NCBI GenBank assembly: GCA_964497975.1
Contig: CAZCFO010000005.1
Location: forward strand, 38,722 to 102,721
Length of the DNA: 64,000 nucleotides
Origin: JABFSS01 sp964497975
GTDB lineage: Bacteria; Patescibacteriota; Gracilibacteria; Peribacterales; Peribacteraceae
Reading direction: 5' to 3'
The notes under the pieces were generated by a model. That model saw nothing but the letters and a program-made list of their open reading frames with translations. It was not told where the DNA came from and did not search any database. Positions 23,996-33,358 of the stretch are shown in pieces. A program made the position numbers and the translations under genes. Within the stretch, counting starts at the first letter, position 1. Each line of letters starts with the position of its first letter.

Positions 23996-26494
23996 TTACC
24001 GGCAGGCGCCGTCGCTGCAGGTGGTGCCGGCGGGACAGCGGGTCATCCAGTGCATGACGGAGCCCTCCGGAGCGCAGTAGGTTTCCTGGGCTTCATCGGG
24101 TGCGGAGCCGCACTGGTCCGCATCCGAGTACGATCCGTTGCTCGCCGTGCCGGCGACGCGGTTGTTAAAGCCGCCGTCGCTGTCGGTGCAGGAACCGGCG
24201 TTGCCGGCCGCGCTGGCGTTGCGCGTGACGCAGGCGCCGTCGACGCACACGCGTCCCGCGGGGCAGATGATCACGTTTTCATACGGCATGCCGTTGTAGC
24301 ACGCATACTCGCTGACGATATTGTCGACGCCGCTGCGGCACGAATCCGTGCGCATGGGGAAGCGGTTCTGATAGACCGTTCCCTTCACGGTGATGTCGTA
24401 CAAATCGCTGTCGTAACAGCCCATGGGGATGCTGTCTCCGCCGCCCGATGAACTGGGCGCGCAGTCCCATGCGCAGGAGGCGGTGGTTTCGCCGGACTCG
24501 CAGACGCTGTTGCCGCAGACGGTCGCGGGGCGGGTGCATTCCGGCATGCCCGGGCATCCGCAGGCCTCGCCCGTGTTGGGATCGGTGAGGGGATCGCAGA
24601 CTTCCCGCCTGCAGTCGCGCATGCAGGTTTGCATGGTTTCGCCTTCCTCGCAGATGCTGTTGCCGCAGACGGGTCCGGCGGGATCTTCCTCCTCATCCGG
24701 GCATTCGACATGCTGCGTGATGGGCGTGCATGCGGACGGTTCGTCGGGGTTGCACGCGTAGATGTGCGCGACGGAATCCGTCGTGGGGATCAGCACGGAC
24801 AGGGACGTATTCGACTGGCAGAGGACTTCGGAGCCGTCGAGCGTCGGCATCTGTCGCGAGCATCGCAGCGTTGAATTCACGGGAAGCTGCGGCCATCCCA
24901 GACCGAAGCTGCCGAAGCGGTAGCCGCCCTGGTATTCATGGGCGTAGAACGGCGTGTCGCTGTTGGCCAGCATGTAGAACTTCACTTCGGTCGACTCCAC
25001 CGCCGGACTCCAGCCGGTGTTCTCGGGGATGTTCGTGATGTAGAGCCTGTTTGCGGGAATGTCGTAGACGAAGATGGCGTCATGGACTCCGGCTCCCGGC
25101 TTGATCTGGGGGAGACCGAAGAGCGCCCGGTTGCCGTCCGCCGTCAGCGAGAGGAGGGGGAGATTCCCCACGTCGAGGAGAATGGGATAATCCCGGAAGG
25201 CCTGCTCGACGGGCAGGGTCCACGTGCGGATCTGCCAGGTGGTGGTGTCGAGCTTGTTGAAGGTCGGCGTGGATTCGATGTATGCGTTTCGGTTCGGCGC
25301 GAGCGACGCGCGCTCCAGCCAGTAGAAATTGCCGTCTTTGCCGAACATCGGATGGATGATCATCCGGTCGGGGAGATCCATCGTTTTGCCGGAGTCGCGG
25401 TCGATGATCGTGAACAGGCGCTCATTCATCAGCGGACCGACGAATTCGGCGGCGGTCGCGATCTTCCGGCCGTCCGCGCTGATGGCCACCAGGCCGCGGC
25501 GGTAATCATCCTGGCACATGGGGCCGTCGACCGGCGGCGGGGGCGGCGTTCCGCACGCGGGCATGTTGGGGCAGCCGCATCCCTGGCCGGTCACGGGGTC
25601 GAGGATGGGGTCGCATCCCTGGAACAACCTGCAATCCGCCTCGCAGTTTGCCGGCGTCTCTCCGTTGTCCTCGTGGCAGATGCCGTCGCCGCAGACCGGT
25701 CCTGCCGGGGCCTGCGGGCACACGCCGCAGACTCCCTGAAATCCCTCGCGGGAGCAGTTTCGCAGCGGGGTGGCGTTCGCGGCTTCGGCGTAATTATCGC
25801 AGATCCGGCGGTTGCCGTTCATGATGCAGACCTGTCCGGGTGCGCACAGCTCATCCACCGGTCTCTCGCAGTCGGCGGGGCAGTTGATGTACGTCTCGCG
25901 AAGCTCCATCTGGCAGAGTCCGTCGCCGCAGACCGGCGTGGTCGGGGTTCCGCCGCAGACGATGCACTGTCCTTCGCAGGACGGGTCGCCGATGATGCCG
26001 CAAGTGCCGCTGGCAGACGGTTCTCCAGCTCCGGGAAGGAAACAGATGTCGGTGACGCCGTAACAGCGCCCGTTCACCATCTGCTTGCTGCACGCGCCGC
26101 CATTGCTGCAGTTTTTCCAGATGTTGCCCGAGGGTGTCGGGGAGGGAGGGGGAGGCGCCTTGTGGCCGCAGTCGGCGCATGTCTGAGCGGTTTCCGGCAC
26201 TTCGCAGAGGCCGTTGCCGCAGAGGGCCATGGTCCCCGGCTCGCACGCCTCGGTGGGGACGGGAAGGGTGCTCTCGACAGGTTCCTGCGCCGGGGCCTTG
26301 GCCGGGGCGGTTGCGGACGACGAGGCCGCGCTGTCGCAGCCGGGTGCCCACGGCAGGAACTGGCAGAGCGTCGAGGGCTCCCCGGGAATGGACACGCCCC
26401 GGAGCGTGGATCCGGATGTTCCCAGAAAGGCCGTGAAGAACAGCGCGAGAGCGATGCTCAGGACGGCGGTGCGGCGGTTGGAGAAGGCGGTCAT
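23996..26494 (-). CDS. Secreted Cys-repeat/TolB-like propeller protein (array gene 2)
   Basis: 832 residues. Signal helix (AVLSIALALFFTAFLG), then LCQFLPWAPGC. About five modules of the type CGDGLCQMELRETYINCPADC follow. A central propeller-like domain of about 300 residues begins VAISADGRKIATAAEF and contains LTADGNRALFGLPQIK. Two more CGNSICEEGE-type modules come next. The C-terminus has two repeats of the kind CTDSDGG...CPAGTTCSDGAC. The same C-terminal repeat ends the next array protein, so the two are close relatives. Extracellular location is inferred. Confidence 0.8.
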   Translation of the reverse strand: MTAFSNRRTAVLSIALALFFTAFLGTSGSTLRGVSIPGEPSTLCQFLPWAPGCDSAASSSATAPAKAPAQEPVESTLPVPTEACEPGTMALCGNGLCEVPETAQTCADCGHKAPPPPSPTPSGNIWKNCSNGGACSKQMVNGRCYGVTDICFLPGAGEPSASGTCGIIGDPSCEGQCIVCGGTPTTPVCGDGLCQMELRETYINCPADCERPVDELCAPGQVCIMNGNRRICDNYAEAANATPLRNCSREGFQGVCGVCPQAPAGPVCGDGICHEDNGETPANCEADCRLFQGCDPILDPVTGQGCGCPNMPACGTPPPPPVDGPMCQDDYRRGLVAISADGRKIATAAEFVGPLMNERLFTIIDRDSGKTMDLPDRMIIHPMFGKDGNFYWLERASLAPNRNAYIESTPTFNKLDTTTWQIRTWTLPVEQAFRDYPILLDVGNLPLLSLTADGNRALFGLPQIKPGAGVHDAIFVYDIPANRLYITNIPENTGWSPAVESTEVKFYMLANSDTPFYAHEYQGGYRFGSFGLGWPQLPVNSTLRCSRQMPTLDGSEVLCQSNTSLSVLIPTTDSVAHIYACNPDEPSACTPITQHVECPDEEEDPAGPVCGNSICEEGETMQTCMRDCRREVCDPLTDPNTGEACGCPGMPECTRPATVCGNSVCESGETTASCAWDCAPSSSGGGDSIPMGCYDSDLYDITVKGTVYQNRFPMRTDSCRSGVDNIVSEYACYNGMPYENVIICPAGRVCVDGACVTRNASAAGNAGSCTDSDGGFNNRVAGTASNGSYSDADQCGSAPDEAQETYCAPEGSVMHWMTRCPAGTTCSDGACR

Positions 26495-26530
26495 GGGAGG
26501 GAGTGTGAAAGTGTCAGGAAGGAATGGTGA

Positions 26531-29500
26531 TTACCGGCAGGCGCCGTCGCGGCAGGTCATGCCGTCGGGGCAGGGAATGCTGGGGATGAGCTGGAAGCTG
26601 CCCTGCGCCTCAAGGCCCCCTGTGCAATAGGCTTCGTAGACATGGTGTTCATAGCCGTAGTTCGTGTTGCAGGAGTCTCCGGTCCCCTGGACCATGAGAT
26701 CCACTCCTCCGTCCGAATCGGTGCAGGAATTGCTCACGGGCGCCGGGCTCCCCGTGGGGCGGCAGGCGCCGTCGCTGCACTGGGTCCCCAGCGGGCAGGG
26801 CATCAGATCCTGACGGCGGCCGCGATCGCCGCACATCTGTTCGTTCACGTAGTTCGGCAGCACGGAGTTGCAGCTGTCGGCGGTCCGGACGACGCCCCAT
26901 TCGAGGACATCGCCCTTCGCCGTCGGGTCGCCGCCGTCGGAATCGACGCAGTTTTCCGGGCGGGGTTCCGCCGCGCGGCAGTCGGAGGAACAGTTCTCGT
27001 GCGTCTCTCCGTAGTCGCAAGTCCTGTTGCCGCATTCCGGGCCGGGGGCGCTGTCCTCCCACGTTCCGTCCAGGGGACGGCCGGCATGGGTGATGGTCGG
27101 CTGGCCGCCGTCCCAGCTGCAGGCGCCCGGCGCCCCGCTGGAAGCGCGGCTGACGAGTTCGATCTTCTTCGTTTCCGTGTCGTAGAGGTACACCTGCATG
27201 CGCTTGTAGGTCGTGTTGCGCGCGCCGGGGGTCAGCGGTTCGTACGCGTCGCCGAGCACGTACCGCCAGTTCGGACTGATGCGGTAATGCAGGAAGGCCG
27301 GCGTCTGCACGGGGGCAGGCGCGAAGTGGCCCACGTACGGGGTGCCGTACGCCGCCAACGACTGGTCGGTGACCTGCACGCCGTTGCGCAGGTCATACAG
27401 TCCGGCCGTGGTGGGCCAGCCGCAGGTGCCGGTATACCCCGCGCAGTATTGGGGGCCGGAGCCGCGGAGCCCGGATCCGTAATACATCAGGTACTGTCCG
27501 TCGGCGGTGATATTCGAGGTGGAAACGTACGTACTCACCTGCGTCGTCCGGCCGGTCTCGCGGTCGAGGACGAAGAGTCCTCCCTGGCCTCCGGCGATAT
27601 TGTCGAAGTCCGCCGCGTAGGAGACGAATCTGCCGTCGTCGCTGACGCCGCCGCCCCACCAGACGGTGGCGCCCATGCAGTAACCGGGGTTGTGTCCGAT
27701 CGGCGCGGGGCAATCCTGCCGGCACGTGGCCGCGGTCTCGCCCTCATTGCAGATGCTGTTGCCGCATGGCGAGGGAGCGGGGGACGGGCTCGGGCTCGGG
27801 GACGGGGATGGGCTCGGGCTCGGGGACGGGCTCGGGCTGACGGCCGGCGCGGAACAGTTGAGCGTGATCTTTCCGATCTTTCCCGGCAGGTCCGTCGTCC
27901 ACAGGAAGTCTCCCACTCTCGTGATCTTGGAGAGATAGGTGTCGCGCGGGGTCGGCGTGACGACCTGATAGGTCATCTCGCCCGTTTCGGGATGCACCCG
28001 GAAGAGCGCGCCGATGCCGAGACTGTTGGTGACCCACAGGTAACCGTCCGGACCCACGGCGATGTCGCTGGGATACGCGGTCGTTCCCGCGGGCAGGCGG
28101 AAGATCTCCATGTTGCCCTCGGGCGTGATGCGGCCGATGCCGCGGTTGGGCGCGTCCAGCATGGTGTTCACCGTGAACCAGGCGTTGCCGTCCGGGTGCA
28201 CGACGATTTCGCCGGGCAGCTGGAAGGGTGCCTGCAGGGGGAATTCCTTGATATCTCCATCGGGCCTGATCCGCCCGACCGAGTGGCCGTTCCAGGTGGT
28301 GTACCACACGGTTCCGTCCGGAGCCGTGGCGATGCCCATGGTCTGTGGGCCGGGAATCGTGATCCAGTCGACGAGGCCGCCGGTGGTCATGCGTCCGATG
28401 GACTTGATCTTGCCGCCGGTGAACCACAGTTTGTCGTCGGGTCCCTTCGTGATATTGAGGATCTGGCTGTTCGCGCCGTCCACGGGGAACTCGGTCACGA
28501 CTCCTGCCGCAGTGGAGCGGCCGAGCTTCTTGCCGTCCTGCTCGGTAAACCAGAGATTCCCGTCCGGCCCCATGGTGATGTCGTTGGGGTTCGCGTTCGG
28601 GGTCTGGTAGCCGTAGGTCTGCACCGACTCGTCAGCGGCGACACGACCCACCCTGTTTCCGGCCTTCACCGTGAACCAGACGGAACCGTCGGGTCCACCG
28701 GTGATGCCCGTGGGGAACATGTTGGGCTGCGGGACGTAGAATTCCTTGATCGTCGGCGAGCACTGTCCGAGAGTGGGCGTGGGTGTCGGCGTGGGGGAGG
28801 GGTTCGGGTTCGGGGTCGGGTTCGGGGTCGGGTTCGGGGTCGGGCTCGGGGACGGGCTCGGGCTCGGGCCCGGGGTCGGGCCGGGAGGAGGAGCCGTGTG
28901 TCCTTTTACGCATGCGCCTTCCTGGCAAATGTAGCCATCGCCCAGCTCTGCGCACTCATATCCTTTTTTTGCAATTGTTCCTTCCGTAGAAGTGGCCTGC
29001 CAATTGGCACAGCCGTATTCGACCAGAAACTTCGTATAATCTGTGGATTTGGTGACGGGGTCGTATTGCCCCTGGCAGAAATCCGTTCCCGCGGCGCCTC
29101 CCTGCGCCACTCCTTTCGTTTGCGGGTTGTCGCCGCCGTCATCGTCGGTACATTTGGGTTCGACCGGATTCGGGCAGACGACGAACGGACAACCGGGACA
29201 GCCGTTGTTCATGGTGTTCTCCAAACGGCAGCCCTCCGCGAGATCCACGGCGGCGCACATGAGCTGCGGGCATTCGCCCGGAACGGGCGGCGGGGGCAGG
29301 AGCCGGCAGTCGCTGCCGCAGGCGACGCCCGTGTTGTCGCACTGTTCGGATCCTTCGATGATCCCGTTGCCGCACACTTCCGTTTCGGGGAGGGGAAGAA
29401 CCTCGTACGGGCCCGGATCGGGATCCGGACCCGGCGAAGGCGGCGGGGGCGGGGGAAGACCGCCGTTGCACGTGATGCGCGCGATCTTCTTTGCGCCGTA

Positions 29501-31297
29501 TTCCGCGACCCAGATGTTGCCGTCGGGGCCGGTGACGATCCCGATCGGTCCTTTAGTGGCTCCGAGCGACAGCTCCGTCACGACGCCGTCGGGCGTCACG
29601 CGGGCCACTTTGCTTGCGGCGTATTCGGTCACCCACATGTTGCCGTCGGGCCCCTGCGTGATCTGGTGCGCGTCCGCTGCGGCGGTCTTCAGGGCGATGT
29701 CCGGGAGGAAGATTCCGGCCGGGGTGATCCGCCCGATTTTGCCACCCGCCGTGAACCAGAGGTTGCCGTCCGGACCGGCGGCGATAGCAAGGATGTTCTG
29801 TCCGGTGAGGTAGGGGAAATCGCTGATGACGCCGTCGGGGGTGATTCTGCCGATTTTGTTCGCGAGCGTTTCGACGAACCACAGATTGCCGTCCGGTCCC
29901 ACGGTCAGTCCGCGCGCGCCTGCATTGGCGGTGGAGATCGTGAATTCGCGCAATTCGCCCTCCGGCGTCATGCGCCCGATGCGGTTACCCATGGCTTCGG
30001 TAAACCACACGTTGCCGTCCGGTCCGCTGACGATCTCGCGGGGGCGGTTGCCCGTGGCGGTCCTGCGGTCGGGCAAGGAGAAGGTCTCTGCAAGGCCGGC
30101 CGCCGCATTCGCGGGGCTCGTCCGTCGGATGTCTCCCGGGACTTCCTGATCCGTGATCCACAAGTTGCCGTCGGAACCGGTCACGATGCCGGGGCGGAAC
30201 GTGCTGTCCTTTTCGCCGATGGGGAATACCGTGATCTCGCCGTTCGGGGTGATCATGCCGATGGGTCCGTTGCCGGAGAACCACAGGTTGCCGTCCGGAC
30301 CGACGGTGATGTCTTCGGGCAGGATCCGGCCCGACGGAATGGTAAATTCATCCAGTGTGCACGTCTGCGTCTCCGTGCAGATGCCGATGACCGGGCCGGG
30401 AGCGGGAGAGGGCGAGGGCGAGGGGGATGGCGACGGACCCGGAGACGGAACGACGGTGGGAACGGAACTCACGGTCGTCGGAACGGATGTGCTCGAGGAG
30501 AATGTCGCAACGGACGTGCTGGACGAAGATGTCGAAACGGACTCGCTCGAGGAGGAGATCGCAACGGACGTACTCGAGGAGCCTGCCGACGAGTTCACGT
30601 AGAAGCCCGCTGAAGAAGCCGGCGCGGGGCTGGGTGCCGTCAGCGGCGCTACCTGGGGATTGGCGGGGCGATCGATGGGTGTCAGCGGGTTTTCCATCGG
30701 CACGACCTTCGGGGCGCTCGATGCGTTGAGGCACCGGAAGCAGCTTCCGGATCCGCCGTTGGACGTGCACACGGGCGCATTTGCCCCCGTGAGCAGTTCA
30801 ACGTTCGACGATCCGCCGCAGTACGTGTTCGCGGTGATGGCGCCGTTGGGTCCCGTGCAGCGGTAGTCCGGAGGACACTGGGCGATCGGGGCCGAGGGTC
30901 CGGGCCGCGACGCGACGCTTGCGGCTGCGGGGCACGAGACGATTTCCCATCCGCACCTTCCGGTGGACGGGTTGAGCATGCACCTCCGCGTGGGTCCGGA
31001 GACCGTCACACCATCGGGACACAATTGATTGGGCGTGCCCGGCCGGGGGCCGCAGCGGGAGGGGATGCAGAACTGCGCCGGAGCCGGGCTCGACGGGCGC
31101 AAGGAGCTGGACGATGCCGCCGGACGGAGGGCCGTCCTGCACGCCGGGAGGAATCTCATGTACTGACAGATCTGCGCGAGGTTGCCGAGGTTGACCGCCC
31201 CGTAGAGCGAGTGGGTCGCGGTCCCCAGAAACACTGTCGCGAAGATCGCGAGCGTCAGGCTCACGACGATGGATCGGCGGCTCGGATGCGCGGACAT
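26531..31297 (-). CDS. Giant secreted protein with two Vgb/NHL-like propellers (array gene 1)
   Basis: 1588 residues. Signal helix, then ICQYMRFLPAC. A Ser/Thr/Val low-complexity stalk and PSPSPS linker follow. The first block of virginiamycin B lyase-like/NHL repeats (about residues 326-612) has units such as GPDGNLWFTEAMGNRIGRM. A Cys-rich segment and another P-rich linker lead to a second propeller block (about 846-1149), then CGNSICNEGETAATCRQDC. A TolB-like region (VSDDGRFVSYAADF) and C-terminal CTDSDGG repeats end the chain. Such propellers bind ligands or act as lyases; no catalytic residues are assigned here. It is the first gene after the array promoter. Confidence 0.82.
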   Translation of the reverse strand: MSAHPSRRSIVVSLTLAIFATVFLGTATHSLYGAVNLGNLAQICQYMRFLPACRTALRPAASSSSLRPSSPAPAQFCIPSRCGPRPGTPNQLCPDGVTVSGPTRRCMLNPSTGRCGWEIVSCPAAASVASRPGPSAPIAQCPPDYRCTGPNGAITANTYCGGSSNVELLTGANAPVCTSNGGSGSCFRCLNASSAPKVVPMENPLTPIDRPANPQVAPLTAPSPAPASSAGFYVNSSAGSSSTSVAISSSSESVSTSSSSTSVATFSSSTSVPTTVSSVPTVVPSPGPSPSPSPSPSPAPGPVIGICTETQTCTLDEFTIPSGRILPEDITVGPDGNLWFSGNGPIGMITPNGEITVFPIGEKDSTFRPGIVTGSDGNLWITDQEVPGDIRRTSPANAAAGLAETFSLPDRRTATGNRPREIVSGPDGNVWFTEAMGNRIGRMTPEGELREFTISTANAGARGLTVGPDGNLWFVETLANKIGRITPDGVISDFPYLTGQNILAIAAGPDGNLWFTAGGKIGRITPAGIFLPDIALKTAAADAHQITQGPDGNMWVTEYAASKVARVTPDGVVTELSLGATKGPIGIVTGPDGNIWVAEYGAKKIARITCNGGLPPPPPPSPGPDPDPGPYEVLPLPETEVCGNGIIEGSEQCDNTGVACGSDCRLLPPPPVPGECPQLMCAAVDLAEGCRLENTMNNGCPGCPFVVCPNPVEPKCTDDDGGDNPQTKGVAQGGAAGTDFCQGQYDPVTKSTDYTKFLVEYGCANWQATSTEGTIAKKGYECAELGDGYICQEGACVKGHTAPPPGPTPGPSPSPSPSPTPNPTPNPTPNPNPSPTPTPTPTLGQCSPTIKEFYVPQPNMFPTGITGGPDGSVWFTVKAGNRVGRVAADESVQTYGYQTPNANPNDITMGPDGNLWFTEQDGKKLGRSTAAGVVTEFPVDGANSQILNITKGPDDKLWFTGGKIKSIGRMTTGGLVDWITIPGPQTMGIATAPDGTVWYTTWNGHSVGRIRPDGDIKEFPLQAPFQLPGEIVVHPDGNAWFTVNTMLDAPNRGIGRITPEGNMEIFRLPAGTTAYPSDIAVGPDGYLWVTNSLGIGALFRVHPETGEMTYQVVTPTPRDTYLSKITRVGDFLWTTDLPGKIGKITLNCSAPAVSPSPSPSPSPSPSPSPSPSPAPSPCGNSICNEGETAATCRQDCPAPIGHNPGYCMGATVWWGGGVSDDGRFVSYAADFDNIAGGQGGLFVLDRETGRTTQVSTYVSTSNITADGQYLMYYGSGLRGSGPQYCAGYTGTCGWPTTAGLYDLRNGVQVTDQSLAAYGTPYVGHFAPAPVQTPAFLHYRISPNWRYVLGDAYEPLTPGARNTTYKRMQVYLYDTETKKIELVSRASSGAPGACSWDGGQPTITHAGRPLDGTWEDSAPGPECGNRTCDYGETHENCSSDCRAAEPRPENCVDSDGGDPTAKGDVLEWGVVRTADSCNSVLPNYVNEQMCGDRGRRQDLMPCPLGTQCSDGACRPTGSPAPVSNSCTDSDGGVDLMVQGTGDSCNTNYGYEHHVYEAYCTGGLEAQGSFQLIPSIPCPDGMTCRDGACR

Positions 31298-31327
31298 AGG
31301 TGGGTGTTGGTATGAAGGTTTCTCATT

Positions 31328-31333
31328 AGTATA
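31328..31333 (-). promoter_or_regulatory. -10 of the eight-gene surface array
   Basis: TATACT on the minus strand followed by AATGAGAAACC. It lies about 30 nt before the first array gene. Spacers of only 22-45 nt and the lack of internal terminators suggest one 17.6-kb transcript. Confidence 0.6.
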
Positions 31334-31359
31334 CCGTATTCAGCGGGGTTTTGGAAGAT

Positions 31360-31487
31360 GTAGGCAGAGGGCGCAGAGGGAAGAGTAGAAACAGGAAACA
31401 GAGGCCGCAGAGGGCGCAGACGAAACAGAGGAATCATGGAACGATTCCTCTGCCGCCTTTGCGCCGTCTGTTTCTTCTGTACCCTTA
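31360..31487. repeat. Period-9 hairpin element, right arm ends at the rny stop codon
   Basis: The left arm has 9-nt words such as gcagagggc/agaggccgc. The right arm (31443-31487) has the complementary words gccgccttt/gcgccgtct. The right arm runs into the rny stop codon (31485-31487). It could also end rny transcription. Confidence 0.8.
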
Positions 31488-33041
31488 TTTCGCCAGTTCC
31501 TCAATCCGCCGCTCTCGGATCACATTCACCTTGATCACGCCGGGGTAGGTGAGCTCCGCCTCGACCTTCTTCGCGATATCCTTGGCGAGTTTCTCCTGCG
31601 AGAGGTCGTCGATCTTCTTGGTATCAACGAACACGCGGACCTCCCGTCCGGCGCTGATGGCAAATGCGCGGACGACGCCGTCGAAACCCTTCGCGACTTC
31701 CTCCAGGTTGCGCAGGCGCTTGAAGTACTCTTCAATCGATTCCTTGCGGGCCCCCGGGCGCGCGCCGGAGATCGCATCCGCCGCGGCGACGATGAACGCC
31801 TCCGGGGTTTCCATCGGGATGTCCTCATGGTGCGCAGCAACGCAGTGGATCACCTCCGGGCGGATCTTGAAGCGCTTGCAGATCTCGACGCCGATCTCCA
31901 CGTGCGTGCCGGTCACCTCGTGGTCGAGCGCCTTGCCGATGTCGTGGAGCAGACAACCTTCGGTCACCACCTGCACGTTTGCGCCCATCTCCTCGGCCAT
32001 CATGCGGCCCAGGTGCGCCATTTCCACGGAGTGCTTGAGGACGTTCTGGCCGTAGCTGGTGCGGAAACGGAGGCGGCCGATGATCTTGAGCAGATCCTGC
32101 GGATAGCCCTGGATGCCCAGCTCCTCCGTGGCGCGCTTGCCGAATTCGAGCATCATCTTGCCGACCTGCTCCTTCATCTTCAGGACGATCTCCTCAATGC
32201 GCGCGGGCTGGATGCGTCCGTCCTGGATCAGCTTCTCCATCGCGAGCTTCGCGACGTAGCGCCGCGAGAGATCGAAGCCCGAGAGGATGATGGCGCCCGG
32301 CGTGTCGTCGATGATCACGTCCACGCCCGTGGCCTGCTCGAAGGCGATGATGTTGCGGCCTTCCTTTCCGATGATCTTGCCCTTGATGTCGTCGCTCGGA
32401 ATCTGGACCACGGTGGCGGTCGATTCGCTGCTCACTTCCGACGCATATCGCTGCATCGCCTCGGACATCAGGTTGCGGGCCTTGTTCTCGATTTCCTGTT
32501 CCATCTCCTCCTTCTTCAGGCGGATCTGCGCGGCGAAGTGCTCGCTGAATTCCTTTTCGAGCTCGGTCCAGAGCTGCTTGCGCGCCTCGTCCTGGCTGAG
32601 TTTCGCCACCTTCTCCAGGGCTTCGCGGTGCTTGGCGGCGGCGACGGACACTTCCTGCTTCTCCACGTCCAGGTCGCGCTGCAGCTGCTCAATGTGGCCG
32701 CGCTGGCGTTCGACTTCCTTCACTTTCTGGTCCAGAGAGCGTTCTTTTTCCTCGATGCGGCCCTGGTCTTTTTCGAGCTTCGCTTCCAGCTCGGTGGCAT
32801 GGAGGCGTGCCTCGCTCAGGATTTCCTTCGCGGTGGCCTTCGCCTCGTTCTCCGCGGTGCGGATCTGGGCGCGGGCTTCGACGACCTTGGCTTCGATCTT
32901 GGCGAGCTGGCGCTCCTGTTCATTGATCTGGGCCTGCATGGCCATCGAGATTTTCTTTCCCTGGGAAAAGAGGAACCAACCGGCCGTGAGACCGGCGATC
33001 AGTCCGCCCACGAGGGCGAGCAAAATAATGGGGTTGAGCAT
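31485..33041 (-). CDS. rny: Ribonuclease Y
   Basis: Membrane-anchored endoribonuclease that starts mRNA decay. 518 residues. An N-terminal transmembrane helix (ILLALVGGLIAGLTAGWFLF) and a long coiled coil to about residue 200 come first. The KH domain has GKIIGKEGRNI (near 220), and the HD domain has LLHDIGK (near 363) and AAHHEDI. The length and order match RNase Y. A promoter with TAGACT lies upstream. The stop codon abuts a 9-nt-word element. Confidence 0.97.
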   Translation of the reverse strand: MLNPIILLALVGGLIAGLTAGWFLFSQGKKISMAMQAQINEQERQLAKIEAKVVEARAQIRTAENEAKATAKEILSEARLHATELEAKLEKDQGRIEEKERSLDQKVKEVERQRGHIEQLQRDLDVEKQEVSVAAAKHREALEKVAKLSQDEARKQLWTELEKEFSEHFAAQIRLKKEEMEQEIENKARNLMSEAMQRYASEVSSESTATVVQIPSDDIKGKIIGKEGRNIIAFEQATGVDVIIDDTPGAIILSGFDLSRRYVAKLAMEKLIQDGRIQPARIEEIVLKMKEQVGKMMLEFGKRATEELGIQGYPQDLLKIIGRLRFRTSYGQNVLKHSVEMAHLGRMMAEEMGANVQVVTEGCLLHDIGKALDHEVTGTHVEIGVEICKRFKIRPEVIHCVAAHHEDIPMETPEAFIVAAADAISGARPGARKESIEEYFKRLRNLEEVAKGFDGVVRAFAISAGREVRVFVDTKKIDDLSQEKLAKDIAKKVEAELTYPGVIKVNVIRERRIEELAK

Positions 33042-33203
33042 GGATCGGGGGGGACAGGAAAACGTCCCGCCATGGTCCTGCGTTCAGCGCTTCAATGCCC
33101 CTGCCCGCAGCAGTCGTGCGTGCGGTCCGTACGTCGAGGACGTGCGGATGGAGGGGGTTTTAGAGCGATGGAAGCGAGAGGGGATCATGGAGGGTACGGC
33201 CTG

Positions 33204-33231
33204 AGTCTACACCGCCGGAGCATGCTGTCGA
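33204..33231 (-). promoter_or_regulatory. Promoter of rny
   Basis: -35 TCGACA (33226-33231), a 16-nt spacer and -10 TAGACT (33204-33209) on the minus strand. The leader is about 155 nt. The rest of 33042-33358 shows no gene. Confidence 0.55.
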
Positions 33232-33358
33232 GGCGGGAGTTCCATGGATGCTTGGAACGTCCGTTTATGGCTTGGGACAGACATAATTGACCGGTTGTGC
33301 GTGCGCCCCCGGACGCAGCCGTCCTCCCAGGTTCCGTTCTCCCCGGAATACTGCGTCC

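Noticed and set aside
27775..27845. gggctcgggctcggg tandem words as another hairpin element
   Set aside because: They encode a P-S-P-S linker of a secreted protein and have no complementary arm nearby. Ordinary low-complexity coding sequence explains them.
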